Positions 1 through 7,926 of a stretch of 64,000 nucleotides of DNA are shown in pieces. Both the position numbers and the translations under genes were made by a program. The DNA is from Bacteroides sp. M10 (GTDB lineage: Bacteria > Bacteroidota > Bacteroidia > Bacteroidales > Bacteroidaceae). The notes beneath the pieces are model-generated. The model searched no databases. It saw nothing but the letters and a program-made list of their open reading frames with translations, and was not told the origin of the DNA. The stretch covers positions 5,476,501-5,540,500 of the forward strand of contig NZ_CP060488.1 of assembly GCF_014334015.1 (NCBI RefSeq). The letters are read 5' to 3'. How positions within the stretch are numbered: position 1 is the stretch's first letter; every line of letters begins with the position of its first letter.

Positions 1-888
1 ATCTTGATCAATAAGTATAATATTGCTCTTATCATGCAATTTAGAATAGACATCACGTGCAGCTTCCAAATCGTCATTTGCAACTTCTACTTTCTGATAA
101 TTATATGAATGAGGTATTAAATAAATCGCAATATTCTTCTGTTGGAAATAAACAATAAGTTTATTTATGAGATATGGATACGTAGAGAATTGCCCTGAAA
201 GAGTTCTAAATTTATTGCTATAAGCCAATCCGCTTATATTAATACCTATTGCATTAGCCTTAATTTCAATGTTAAAAGGTTCCGGTTTCATATAGTATGA
301 CAAATCCCTCGTTTGTTCATACTTCAATCCCATTGCCTCCAAATCAGAAGCATATTTATCATCACGAACAAAAATTTGACTAGCGTAACAAAGTATACGG
401 TCAGCTATAACTTTATTCTTGCTCTCTCTAAATGGTCCTAATGTTTGAGGAAGAATAATAACAGGAATATTAAATTTCATTGCTAAATTGATATCAGGCA
501 ACCGATTGAGAAAAGAGGTAGTATTATAAATATCTGAAAAGCCATCTCCTCCATTAATTGCAGCAACGTACTCGACTTGCTTTATCATTCGTCCTAAATT
601 AGTAAAAGGTAAACAAACATGCAAATATTTAAACAACAAAGCTTCTACAAAAAAAACATTAACCGTTAAACATTCCCATTTCACACCTGCTATATCAATC
701 TTTTGAATATTAGTTCCCCTATTTTTTGATTTAAAAAGATTTTTCACAAAACGAAAATTTAGAATTTTCGTCTCCTTTGATAACAATTCTCTCTCATTCA
801 GAAAAGAAAGTGAGCCATAGCTTAAAGCTGCTGTTCCTCTATTATTATCTCTAAAATTAAGTCCTGAAATGATAATATATGGTTTCAT
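1..888 (-). CDS. Polysaccharide pyruvyl transferase family protein (3' part outside window)
   Basis: An open frame of 296 codons starts at an ATG at 888-886 and runs off the left edge, so the C-terminus is missing. The product begins MKPYIIISGLNFRDNNRGT, the nucleotide-fold start with an early N-R-G-T motif typical of polysaccharide pyruvyl transferases (CsaB/WcaK/EpsO type). It continues with AAINGGDGFSDIY around residue 130, IILPQTLGPF around 165 and a QIFVRDDKY segment, all family hallmarks. These enzymes move pyruvate from phosphoenolpyruvate onto a sugar, forming ketal-linked acidic pyruvate. It lies 7 bp downstream of the FrhB-like gene in the capsule operon, a pairing I recall from other Bacteroides glycan loci. 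Sugar acceptor unknown. Confidence 0.85.
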   Translation of the reverse strand, partial: MKPYIIISGLNFRDNNRGTAALSYGSLSFLNERELLSKETKILNFRFVKNLFKSKNRGTNIQKIDIAGVKWECLTVNVFFVEALLFKYLHVCLPFTNLGRMIKQVEYVAAINGGDGFSDIYNTTSFLNRLPDINLAMKFNIPVIILPQTLGPFRESKNKVIADRILCYASQIFVRDDKYASDLEAMGLKYEQTRDLSYYMKPEPFNIEIKANAIGINISGLAYSNKFRTLSGQFSTYPYLINKLIVYFQQKNIAIYLIPHSYNYQKVEVANDDLEAARDVYSKLHDKSNIILIDQD

Positions 889-895
889 TGTATTT

Positions 896-1864
896 TTATT
901 TAACAATTTTATAAACAATTCGAATTATAAGCATATGAAATCTAAGCATGAATGGAGATAATGTCATGATTTTCTTATATAATATATTATTCCCCATTTT
1001 TGATAATATATTATTAAACTTTTTTTCTAGCGATGCTTTATCTTTGGCCATTATAGTATGTCCTTGAGCTTCTATATAGTCTTCCACAGAAGAATCTATT
1101 AGCCGCAATAACGACTTATTTTTCATTTCTTCAATAAAAGCTAATCCCTTCTCTGTATTGATTAAAAACATTGTATGACCTATTTTGTCACTAATTTTAT
1201 ATTTTCCCAACCAAGGATCTGCTAATGATACATCCGCCTTATAGCTAATATCTTCTTTGCACATGAGGCAACGTTTGGGACGGAATAATTTTGACTGATG
1301 CATTAATCTCCAAGGATTAGTATAATTATTTTTATATATTTTTTTACCATCAAACAATTCTATTTGTATCCCACTTGGCCACCCATTTCCCCTATATTGC
1401 ATATTAATCACCTGACTTTTATCAATACCCATATACCGATAACAAAGCCATGTTCCCTCAAGAGTAGTTTGTCCTGAACAACAGAATGATATAATAAAAT
1501 TATTAATATTATTCCTATCCAACACGGACCGTATTCCTTGAACTTGACAAGGCATACAAGTCACTATAATACCATTTTTAATACTCGATATATTCTCCTT
1601 TAAAAAAGAGAATATATCGATATCTTGATAAACACTACCACAGATATTTATTTCATTAAAGTCATATATCAATTTTGGAATATAGCCGCACTTTTCTTTA
1701 TCATAAACAAAAGTCATAGAGGTATCATATTCAGACGTTGAAAGGAGATATTTAATGATAGATGTTCCTATACCGCCCGAAGATGCTTTATAACGAATCA
1801 GGTCATCTGTTGAATATCCGATATAATAAGCTAATGCTTTATTTATATTAGAATTTTCTTTCAT
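896..1864 (-). CDS. Coenzyme F420 hydrogenase/dehydrogenase beta-subunit (FrhB)-like protein of a capsule locus
   Basis: A 322-residue protein with the FrhB N-terminal glycine-rich opening (SSGGIGTSI, residues ~29-37), a CMPCQVQGIR motif near residue 104 and a second cysteine pair in RPKRCLMC near 200, followed by SLADPWLG. The cysteine pairs suggest iron-sulfur binding and the fold suggests a flavin site. Bacteroides is not known to make F420, so the name describes homology, not function. Its place beside a pyruvyl transferase in a polysaccharide operon suggests a redox or modification step in glycan synthesis, but that is inference. It overlaps the flippase gene by 17 bp, which implies translational coupling. 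Confidence 0.75.
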   Translation of the reverse strand: MKENSNINKALAYYIGYSTDDLIRYKASSGGIGTSIIKYLLSTSEYDTSMTFVYDKEKCGYIPKLIYDFNEINICGSVYQDIDIFSFLKENISSIKNGIIVTCMPCQVQGIRSVLDRNNINNFIISFCCSGQTTLEGTWLCYRYMGIDKSQVINMQYRGNGWPSGIQIELFDGKKIYKNNYTNPWRLMHQSKLFRPKRCLMCKEDISYKADVSLADPWLGKYKISDKIGHTMFLINTEKGLAFIEEMKNKSLLRLIDSSVEDYIEAQGHTIMAKDKASLEKKFNNILSKMGNNILYKKIMTLSPFMLRFHMLIIRIVYKIVK

Positions 1865-3398
1865 ATCTCTTATTAAATTTATTCTTGATATATGTTATAA
1901 AAAACGTGCGTTCATCCTTAGACATTCCACTAAAAAATATAAAGATACATGTAGCTACCAATGACACTAAGGAAAGTATTATAAAACGTTCTAATCCTTG
2001 CGTCATGAAACTAATTATAATATATGGAGATATCAATGAAAATATAGAAACCAATATAACCCTTACTATAACATCCTTAAAAAATATTCGTATAGACAAC
2101 CCTATAATCCTATGTAGCATTATTAAACGAACAACAAGGCAAAGAATAGAAATAAAAATAGTTGCATAATAGCAATATGCTGGCTCAAATCCCATTTTAA
2201 AAAGACCATATGAAAGCGGAAATGCCATCAAAGCTAATCCTCCCACAATTATTTGGTAATTCCGTATGTTGCCAGTGGCTAACATTGCAGTAAATAAAGT
2301 ATTTGAGAGAGATTGACATAACATATATATCAAAGATAACTGTACAAAAATAACTGTATATTTTGGTGTATTTTTCAGCCAACATGCAAGAATATATTCT
2401 GTTTCGAAAAGAATGGGTATTACCATAATCAACAAAAGATAAAAAGAATAACGCGAACCAGTCATTACAAGTTTCATCATATATTCTCTATTTCCAGATG
2501 CATAAGATTTTGTTATTTGCGGATTAAGTGCCATGACAAAATTGCTTACAAACTGATTTAAAGCATTATCAACTTGTGTCGTAATTCCTCTAGCCGCATT
2601 AACTGCTACACCAAAGAATATATTTAAAAGAATATTAATTCCATAGTTAGTCAAAACGACCGATGAGGACCCAATTATATTCCAGCCAGAGAATCCTAAA
2701 ATTTGTTTATAATAAAAACGTTCTTTTACCAATTTGAATTTACATTCAATAAAATTTTTCGAACAATACACCCCATAAATCATACGAATAGCTAAAGAAA
2801 CCAGCAACATTAAAGCTCCATATATTATCAACTTATCAAAAGTGGATAATATCAATAGATAAACGATGAGTAATTTCAGAATAGACTCTATTAAAGTGAT
2901 ATAAGCAAAAGCAGCCATCCGTTCATGTGCAATTATAGTTGAATTATATGGGATGCTAATAATATTAACAACAAATGTTATTAATGAAAACTGAAACACC
3001 CAGTTAGCAGCCGTTAATCTTGATATAGGGATATTCATTTGATTATTCAAAAAATATACACCTACGCTCTCTGCAAGTACGATTATTACGAGTGCTATAA
3101 TTATATGTATTAATACAGCTGTCGAGAAAATCTCCTGACTATGATTTTCATCTTTTTTTCCTAATTCATATGTAATGAAGCGTTGTGTAGACGATGTTAA
3201 TGTAGCACTAATTAAAGCGAACATTCCAACAAATCCACCTACAACATTATAAATTCCAAAATCATTTATACCTAGAACTTCTAAAATCACACGTGAAGTA
3301 TACAAACTTATGGCCATTGTAATGAATGTCCGAATATAAAGAAGTAATGTATTCTTCGCTATACGTTTAGAATTATTTTGTGTAATATTTTCAGTCAA
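1848..3398 (-). CDS. Wzx-type polysaccharide flippase (oligosaccharide repeat-unit transporter)
   Basis: A 516-residue, strongly hydrophobic protein with about 12-14 apparent membrane segments, opening with a basic stretch and then LLLYIRTFITMAISLYTSRVIL, the usual start of MATE/MOP-superfamily flippases. VNAARGITTQVDNALNQF near residue 270 and NPQITKSYASGN near 295 are typical of the RfbX/PST family. It would flip undecaprenyl-linked repeat units across the inner membrane for Wzy-dependent polymerisation. It sits after the dTDP-rhamnose genes and overlaps the next gene by 17 bp. The gene is more AT-rich than the rfb genes before it, as is common for the variable part of capsule loci. Confidence 0.88.
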   Translation of the reverse strand: MTENITQNNSKRIAKNTLLLYIRTFITMAISLYTSRVILEVLGINDFGIYNVVGGFVGMFALISATLTSSTQRFITYELGKKDENHSQEIFSTAVLIHIIIALVIIVLAESVGVYFLNNQMNIPISRLTAANWVFQFSLITFVVNIISIPYNSTIIAHERMAAFAYITLIESILKLLIVYLLILSTFDKLIIYGALMLLVSLAIRMIYGVYCSKNFIECKFKLVKERFYYKQILGFSGWNIIGSSSVVLTNYGINILLNIFFGVAVNAARGITTQVDNALNQFVSNFVMALNPQITKSYASGNREYMMKLVMTGSRYSFYLLLIMVIPILFETEYILACWLKNTPKYTVIFVQLSLIYMLCQSLSNTLFTAMLATGNIRNYQIIVGGLALMAFPLSYGLFKMGFEPAYCYYATIFISILCLVVRLIMLHRIIGLSIRIFFKDVIVRVILVSIFSLISPYIIISFMTQGLERFIILSLVSLVATCIFIFFSGMSKDERTFFITYIKNKFNKRYERKF

Positions 3399-3476
3399 AA
3401 TAAAAAATTATCCGTTAATTATTAATGTTTATAGAAAACTTTAATAATTCATTTTACCAATATAAAAATGCTCTTA

Positions 3477-4550
3477 TTAAAGAGATTTATCATCTCTATC
3501 ATTGTCTTTTTGATAATCACCACTTGTCACATTATCCATCCAGTTCTGATTATCCAAATACCATCTAACAGTTTTCTCTATCCCTTCTTCAAACTGTAAA
3601 CTTGGTTCCCAACCTAATTCATTCTTTAATTTATTCGAATCAATTGCATAACGCAAATCATGTCCTTTACGGTCTGTTACATAAGTAATCAAATGATCTG
3701 AAGTACCCTCCGGATTACCTAACAAACGATCAACTGTCTTTATGATTACTTTTATAAGATCAATATTCGTCCATTCATTAAAACCACCAATATTATAGGT
3801 ATCAGCCGTGTTTCCGTTATGGAAAATCAAATCTATCGCCCTAGCATGGTCAACAACATACAACCAATCTCTTACATTTTCTCCCTTACCATATACAGGC
3901 AAGGGTTTGCCCTGACGGATATTATTTATAAACAATGGAATCAGTTTCTCCGGAAACTGATAAGGACCATAATTATTGGAACAGTTTGTCACAATGGTAG
4001 GCATACCATAAGTATCATGAAAAGCCCTCACAAAATGATCGCTACCTGCCTTGCTAGCTGAATAAGGACTATGGGGCTGGTATTTAGTTTCTTCCGTAAA
4101 GAAGGTGCCATCGAATTCCAAAGCGCCATAAACCTCATCTGTAGAAATATGATAAAAACGCTTACCTTCGTAACATTCAGGAAGATATTCCCAACTCAAC
4201 CGGGCAGCCTGTAATAAAGAAAGGGTACCGATGACATTAGTGTGAGCAAAAGCAAATGGATCCCTAATACTACGGTCTACATGACTTTCAGCGGCCAGGT
4301 GAATAACTCCATCAATACGATACTGCTTGAAAATTTCTAGCATTTTATCAAAGTCACAGATATCAGCCTTTACAAAGGTATAATTAGGCTGATTCTCAAC
4401 ATCTTTCAGGTTAACCAGATTACCGGCATAAGTCAGTTTATCCAGATTGATAATATGATATTCAGGATATTTATTGACGAACAAACGTACAACGTGTGAT
4501 CCGATGAAGCCTGCTCCACCTGTAATCAGTATATTCCGTGCAAAATTCAT
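3477..4550 (-). CDS. rfbB: dTDP-glucose 4,6-dehydratase
   Basis: 357 residues. ITGGAGFIGSHV (residues 9-20) is the NAD-binding glycine motif of extended short-chain dehydrogenases. STDEVYG carries the active-site Asp-Glu pair and YSASKAGSDH the YxxxK catalytic motif; PYQFPEKLIP and NVRDWLYVVDHARA are RmlB signatures. The enzyme makes dTDP-4-keto-6-deoxyglucose, the second step of dTDP-L-rhamnose synthesis. It is fourth of four contiguous rhamnose genes (rfbA, C, D, B), 7 bp after rfbD. The acidic, hydrophilic tail after residue 340 is slightly longer than in many homologues. Confidence 0.95.
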   Translation of the reverse strand: MNFARNILITGGAGFIGSHVVRLFVNKYPEYHIINLDKLTYAGNLVNLKDVENQPNYTFVKADICDFDKMLEIFKQYRIDGVIHLAAESHVDRSIRDPFAFAHTNVIGTLSLLQAARLSWEYLPECYEGKRFYHISTDEVYGALEFDGTFFTEETKYQPHSPYSASKAGSDHFVRAFHDTYGMPTIVTNCSNNYGPYQFPEKLIPLFINNIRQGKPLPVYGKGENVRDWLYVVDHARAIDLIFHNGNTADTYNIGGFNEWTNIDLIKVIIKTVDRLLGNPEGTSDHLITYVTDRKGHDLRYAIDSNKLKNELGWEPSLQFEEGIEKTVRWYLDNQNWMDNVTSGDYQKDNDRDDKSL

Positions 4551-4557
4551 GTCTATT

Positions 4558-5424
4558 TTAATAAGCTGATTGTTGTTTCAATTCATTTATACATTTCTGT
4601 AGAGAGTCCTTCCAGTAGGGAACAGTGATTCCAAAAGCAGATTTCACCTTTGTTTTATCCAGTACAGAAAAATGAGGACGCTTTACCTTACTGGGAAATT
4701 CATCGCTGTGGCAAGGTTGAATATCACACACATTGCCACTCAAGTCACAGATTTCCTTCGCAAAGTCATACCATGAACACACACCTTCATTACTAAAATG
4801 GTAGATGCCTTCTTTATAGAGTTGATTCTCCTCAATCACTTGATAGATAACAGATGCTAAATCTCCGGCATAAGTGGGAGTACCAACCTGATCAAAGACT
4901 ACTTTCAGGGTATCTTTATCAGCTGTGAGTTGTCGCATCGTTTTTACGAAGTTCTTCCCATAAGGGGAATAAAGCCAGGCGGTACGAAAGATAAGATAAT
5001 GACAGCCGGTCTCTTGTATGCTATGCTCACCGGCCAGCTTCGTTTTACCATACACACCCAAAGGATTAGTTTCCCAATCTTCCCGACAAGGGACATTTCT
5101 GTCTCCCTGAAAAACATAATCAGTAGAGACATGTATTAAGGTAGCATCAGCTTCTTTTGCTACAACAGCCAGATTCTCCACTGCCTTATTATTCAATAAA
5201 TCAGCAGTCGCGAAATCGTCTTCCGCCTTGTCTACATTGGTATAGGCAGCACAATTAACGATGACATGAATTTGGTTGTCATTGACCATTTTACGGATAG
5301 AATCACGACTGGTTATATCCAACTCTGCCACATCGGTAAAAATATATTGGTTGGAGCTGGTTGACGACACACGGCGCATCTCATTACCAAGCTGACCGTT
5401 AGCTCCTGTCACTAGAATATTCAT
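4558..5424 (-). CDS. rfbD: dTDP-4-dehydrorhamnose reductase
   Basis: 288 residues, the normal length for RmlD. It opens with ILVTGANGQLGNEM (nucleotide binding), then NCAAYTNVDKAEDD, STDYVFQGD and YGKTKLAGE (YxxxK catalytic pair). It performs the last step of dTDP-L-rhamnose synthesis with NAD(P)H. It starts 5 bp after the rfbC stop, consistent with co-transcription from the capsule promoter. Confidence 0.95.
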   Translation of the reverse strand: MNILVTGANGQLGNEMRRVSSTSSNQYIFTDVAELDITSRDSIRKMVNDNQIHVIVNCAAYTNVDKAEDDFATADLLNNKAVENLAVVAKEADATLIHVSTDYVFQGDRNVPCREDWETNPLGVYGKTKLAGEHSIQETGCHYLIFRTAWLYSPYGKNFVKTMRQLTADKDTLKVVFDQVGTPTYAGDLASVIYQVIEENQLYKEGIYHFSNEGVCSWYDFAKEICDLSGNVCDIQPCHSDEFPSKVKRPHFSVLDKTKVKSAFGITVPYWKDSLQKCINELKQQSAY

Positions 5425-5429
5425 TGAGC

Positions 5430-5999
5430 TTAATACAGATTTTCGTTATAATCAAATAACCAGCCGGCTTCTTCCAGACGTTCGTGATGTTGGTCTTTCC
5501 CGGAAAGGATTATTTTATCAGCAGGAACCTTCCAGTCGATTTTCAATGCGGGATCATCCCAAGCCAGGGCACCTTCACATTGGGGAGCATAGAAGTTGTC
5601 ACATTTATATTGAAAAATAACCTCTTCCGTCAGGACAACAAAGCCATGGGCGAATCCACGCGGAATAAAGAACTGACGATGGTTTTCTTCAGTCAATTCC
5701 ACTGATACATGCTCTCCAAATGTTGGTGAGCCTTTACGAATATCGACAGCCACATCAAGGACAGAGCCTTTAATGACACGTACCAGTTTACTCTGGGCAT
5801 AAGGTGGCTTCTGAAAATGAAGGCCACGTAAAACACCATAGCTGGATTTACTTTCATTATCCTGGACAAAATCTACCTTACGGACCTTTTCTGCAAATTC
5901 ACGTTGAGAGAAAGATTCGAAAAAGTAACCACGGTCATCTTTAAAAAGGCGGGGTTCAATGATGACAACGCCCTCGATAGCAGTTTTGATTATTTCCAC
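5430..5999 (-). CDS. rfbC: dTDP-4-dehydrorhamnose 3,5-epimerase
   Basis: 189 residues with RmlC cupin signatures: EPRLFKDDRGYFFESF near the N-terminus, GVLRGLHFQ (catalytic His), KLVRVIKGSVLDVAVDIR and FIPRGFAHGFVVL. It epimerises C3 and C5 of dTDP-4-keto-6-deoxyglucose. Third step of the rhamnose pathway, between rfbA (49 bp upstream) and rfbD. Confidence 0.95.
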   Translation of the reverse strand: MEIIKTAIEGVVIIEPRLFKDDRGYFFESFSQREFAEKVRKVDFVQDNESKSSYGVLRGLHFQKPPYAQSKLVRVIKGSVLDVAVDIRKGSPTFGEHVSVELTEENHRQFFIPRGFAHGFVVLTEEVIFQYKCDNFYAPQCEGALAWDDPALKIDWKVPADKIILSGKDQHHERLEEAGWLFDYNENLY

Positions 6000-6048
6000 T
6001 GTGATTAGTGTTTGTTAGTTATTTAAATTACCGGAAAGAAATATGGCA

Positions 6049-6936
6049 TTATTCCAGTCCCAGTTCATTTATTACTTTTAAAAGGTACTGGCCATATTGG
6101 TTCTTTAGCATGGGCTTGGCCAGTTCACGCATTTTATCCGCTGTTATCCAGCCATGACGCAGGGCAATACCTTCAAGACACGCGACTTTCAATCCCTGAC
6201 GCTTTTCAATCACTTCAATAAAAGTACTGGCTTCGGAAAGAGAATCGTGCGTGCCGGTATCAAGCCAGGCAAAGCCACGGCCTAATAGTTGGACCTTTAA
6301 TTGGTGGTCATTGAGAAATTCCTGATTAACGGTAGTGATTTCTAACTCTCCACGGGGAGAGGGTTGTATATGTTTGGCTACATCCACCACTTTATTGGGG
6401 TAGAAATAGAGTCCCACTACAGCGTAGTTAGATTTTGGATTTGTAGGTTTCTCTTCGATGCTCAAAACATTTCCATCCTTGTCAAAGTCAGCAACTCCAT
6501 AACGTTCGGGATCGGCAACCCAATAACCGAATACGGTTGCTTTCTGCTCCTCCTCGACTGTACGGACAGCCTCCTGCAACATGCGGGTAAAGCTTTGGCC
6601 ATAGAAGATATTATCACCTAATACCAGGCAGACGGAATCATTGCCGATGAAGTCTTCACCGATAATAAAGGCTTGTGCCAGACCGTCCGGAGAGGGTTGT
6701 TCGGCATACTCAAACCGTACTCCATAGTCGGAGCCATCGCCTAAAAGACGTTTGAAGCCCGGAAGATCATAAGGAGTGGAAATGATCAGGATCTCACGGA
6801 TTCCAGCCAACATAAGGACTGAAATCGGATAATAAATCATGGGTTTGTCAAAGACAGGAAGCAACTGCTTACTCACTCCTTTGGTGATAGGATACAGACG
6901 AGTGCCTGAACCACCGGCTAAAACGATTCCTTTCAT
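6049..6936 (-). CDS. rfbA: Glucose-1-phosphate thymidylyltransferase
   Basis: 295 residues. [17 protein letters not shown] (residues 2-18) is the nucleotidyltransferase signature, followed by [24 protein letters not shown] and [10 protein letters not shown] are conserved in RmlA. The enzyme joins glucose-1-phosphate and dTTP to make dTDP-glucose, the first committed step to dTDP-rhamnose. It is the first biosynthetic gene after upxY; the 72-bp gap before it is too small for the upxZ gene usually expected there. Confidence 0.95.
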   Translation of the reverse strand: MKGIVLAGGSGTRLYPITKGVSKQLLPVFDKPMIYYPISVLMLAGIREILIISTPYDLPGFKRLLGDGSDYGVRFEYAEQPSPDGLAQAFIIGEDFIGNDSVCLVLGDNIFYGQSFTRMLQEAVRTVEEEQKATVFGYWVADPERYGVADFDKDGNVLSIEEKPTNPKSNYAVVGLYFYPNKVVDVAKHIQPSPRGELEITTVNQEFLNDHQLKVQLLGRGFAWLDTGTHDSLSEASTFIEVIEKRQGLKVACLEGIALRHGWITADKMRELAKPMLKNQYGQYLLKVINELGLE

Positions 6937-7008
6937 AAAAGCTTATTTCAATTTTAGAAAATAAGTAAGTTGTTTTGAGATGGACACAAAGTAGCTTTTA
7001 TTCTGTGT

Positions 7009-7575
7009 TTATTTAAACAGTTCCACATACCCTCTCGGCATATCCGCACAAGCACACCCCAGCATATTTAACCGGACAGCAATCTTGCTCCTGCCATCTA
7101 CCGTGACAAGTTCTCCTACAAGACCAGTCAAAGGACCTTTGACAACACGTACTTTTTCACCACGTGCCAAAGGAGCGCTATTCATACAGATTGCCTCTTC
7201 GGAATAGTCGAGCATAAAACGGAAACGGGCCATTTGTTCATCAGGAATGATAGTCGGACTGCTCTCACCACGCATTACCATATACCGACTAACGGTAGAA
7301 AAGGAAAGAACCTCTTTGCGTTCTTTAGGATCAGCATGTACAAAAACCATCATGGGAAGCAACACGGATTCAACCACTTTACGGCGGTCGCTCCATTGAT
7401 GTACTTCTTGCTGGACCGGTACAAAATTTTCAATCCCCATTTTGCCTAAACGTTCGGCTACCTTCTTCTCATGATGCATACGGACCAGAGCGACATACCA
7501 GCGTTTAGAGTGTGCTACGCCTTCCCCTGTCCCAATTTTAGGCCCAGCACTTAAAGTTTCTTTCGTTAGAATCAT
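7009..7575 (-). CDS. UpxY-family transcription antiterminator (NusG-like) of the capsule locus
   Basis: 188 residues. The N-terminal NusG-like domain reads RWYVALVRMHHEKKVAERL (residues ~26-44) with NFVPVQQEVHQWSDRRK, and a C-terminal KOW-type segment reads GEKVRVVKGPLTGLVGEL (~138-155). In B. fragilis, UpxY proteins are specialised NusG paralogues that stop premature termination in the long leader of their own capsule operon. It is the first gene of this locus, 22 bp downstream of the left inverted repeat of the promoter switch. No UpxZ-like anti-antiterminator follows, which departs from the usual upxY-upxZ pair. Confidence 0.9.
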   Translation of the reverse strand: MILTKETLSAGPKIGTGEGVAHSKRWYVALVRMHHEKKVAERLGKMGIENFVPVQQEVHQWSDRRKVVESVLLPMMVFVHADPKERKEVLSFSTVSRYMVMRGESSPTIIPDEQMARFRFMLDYSEEAICMNSAPLARGEKVRVVKGPLTGLVGELVTVDGRSKIAVRLNMLGCACADMPRGYVELFK

Positions 7576-7596
7576 ACTTTTTTACCCCTTAAGTTT

Positions 7597-7624
7597 CTGT
7601 TACTTCTTAGGTAACGGAAATTAT
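7597..7624 (+). repeat. Left inverted repeat of the promoter switch
   Basis: 28-bp arm beginning CTGTTACTTCTTAGGTAACG and ending in AAATTAT, perfectly matched by the complement of 7859-7886. Inside each arm lies a smaller dyad, GTTAC-7 nt-GTAAC, the shape expected of a tyrosine-recombinase core with two protomer sites around a short crossover region. Confidence 0.92.
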
Positions 7625-7815
7625 AGAGTACTGGACACCTACCACAAAAAGAAGAAGAAATACGTACGAACAAGGGAGTTTAGATACATTTTGCCTGATA
7701 TACAGAGATATTTGAAAAGTATAGGCAGTCGAATTCATAGAACATGAAATAGGAATGTTTCATGTCCCGATACATTTTTACTGTATATTTAAATAAAAAG
7801 AGAAAAAAAAGGAAT

Positions 7816-7852
7816 TTTGCTTGTATGTTATTAACAATTTTGTCTATATTTG
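7816..7852 (+). promoter_or_regulatory. Promoter inside the invertible segment, firing rightward
   Basis: -7 box TATATTTG at 7845-7852 with TTG at 7821-7823 (21-nt spacing) or TTTG at 7816-7819 (25 nt). The predicted start is near 7859, just inside the right repeat. In this orientation the transcript would run antisense through the 3' end of the recombinase gene. Confidence 0.7.
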
Positions 7853-7858
7853 CACCGA

Positions 7859-7886
7859 ATAATTTCCGTTACCTAAGAAGTAACAG
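7859..7886 (-). repeat. Right inverted repeat of the promoter switch
   Basis: Exact reverse complement of 7597-7624 over 28 bp; similarity stops abruptly on both sides. It lies 40 bp beyond the stop codon of the recombinase gene, so the enzyme and its presumed target are adjacent. Confidence 0.92.
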
Positions 7887-7926
7887 CTGCGTATTTAGAC
7901 TGGTTATCAAAGACTTAATATACTTT

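Larger units (their letters stand above)
7597..7886. promoter_or_regulatory. Phase-variable invertible promoter segment of the capsule locus (OFF orientation)
   Basis: A 234-bp segment (7625-7858) is bounded by perfect 28-bp inverted repeats. Its only good Bacteroides-type promoter (-7 box TATATTTG at 7845-7852) reads rightward, away from upxY. Mirrored by inversion, the -7 box would fall at 7631-7638 on the minus strand, with a start about 50 nt before the upxY ATG at 7575. This is the arrangement described for B. fragilis capsule promoters. The segment also holds an 8-bp inverted repeat (7742-7749 with 7758-7765). I see no minus-strand TAnnTTTG box inside it, so the locus appears silent as assembled. 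Confidence 0.88.
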
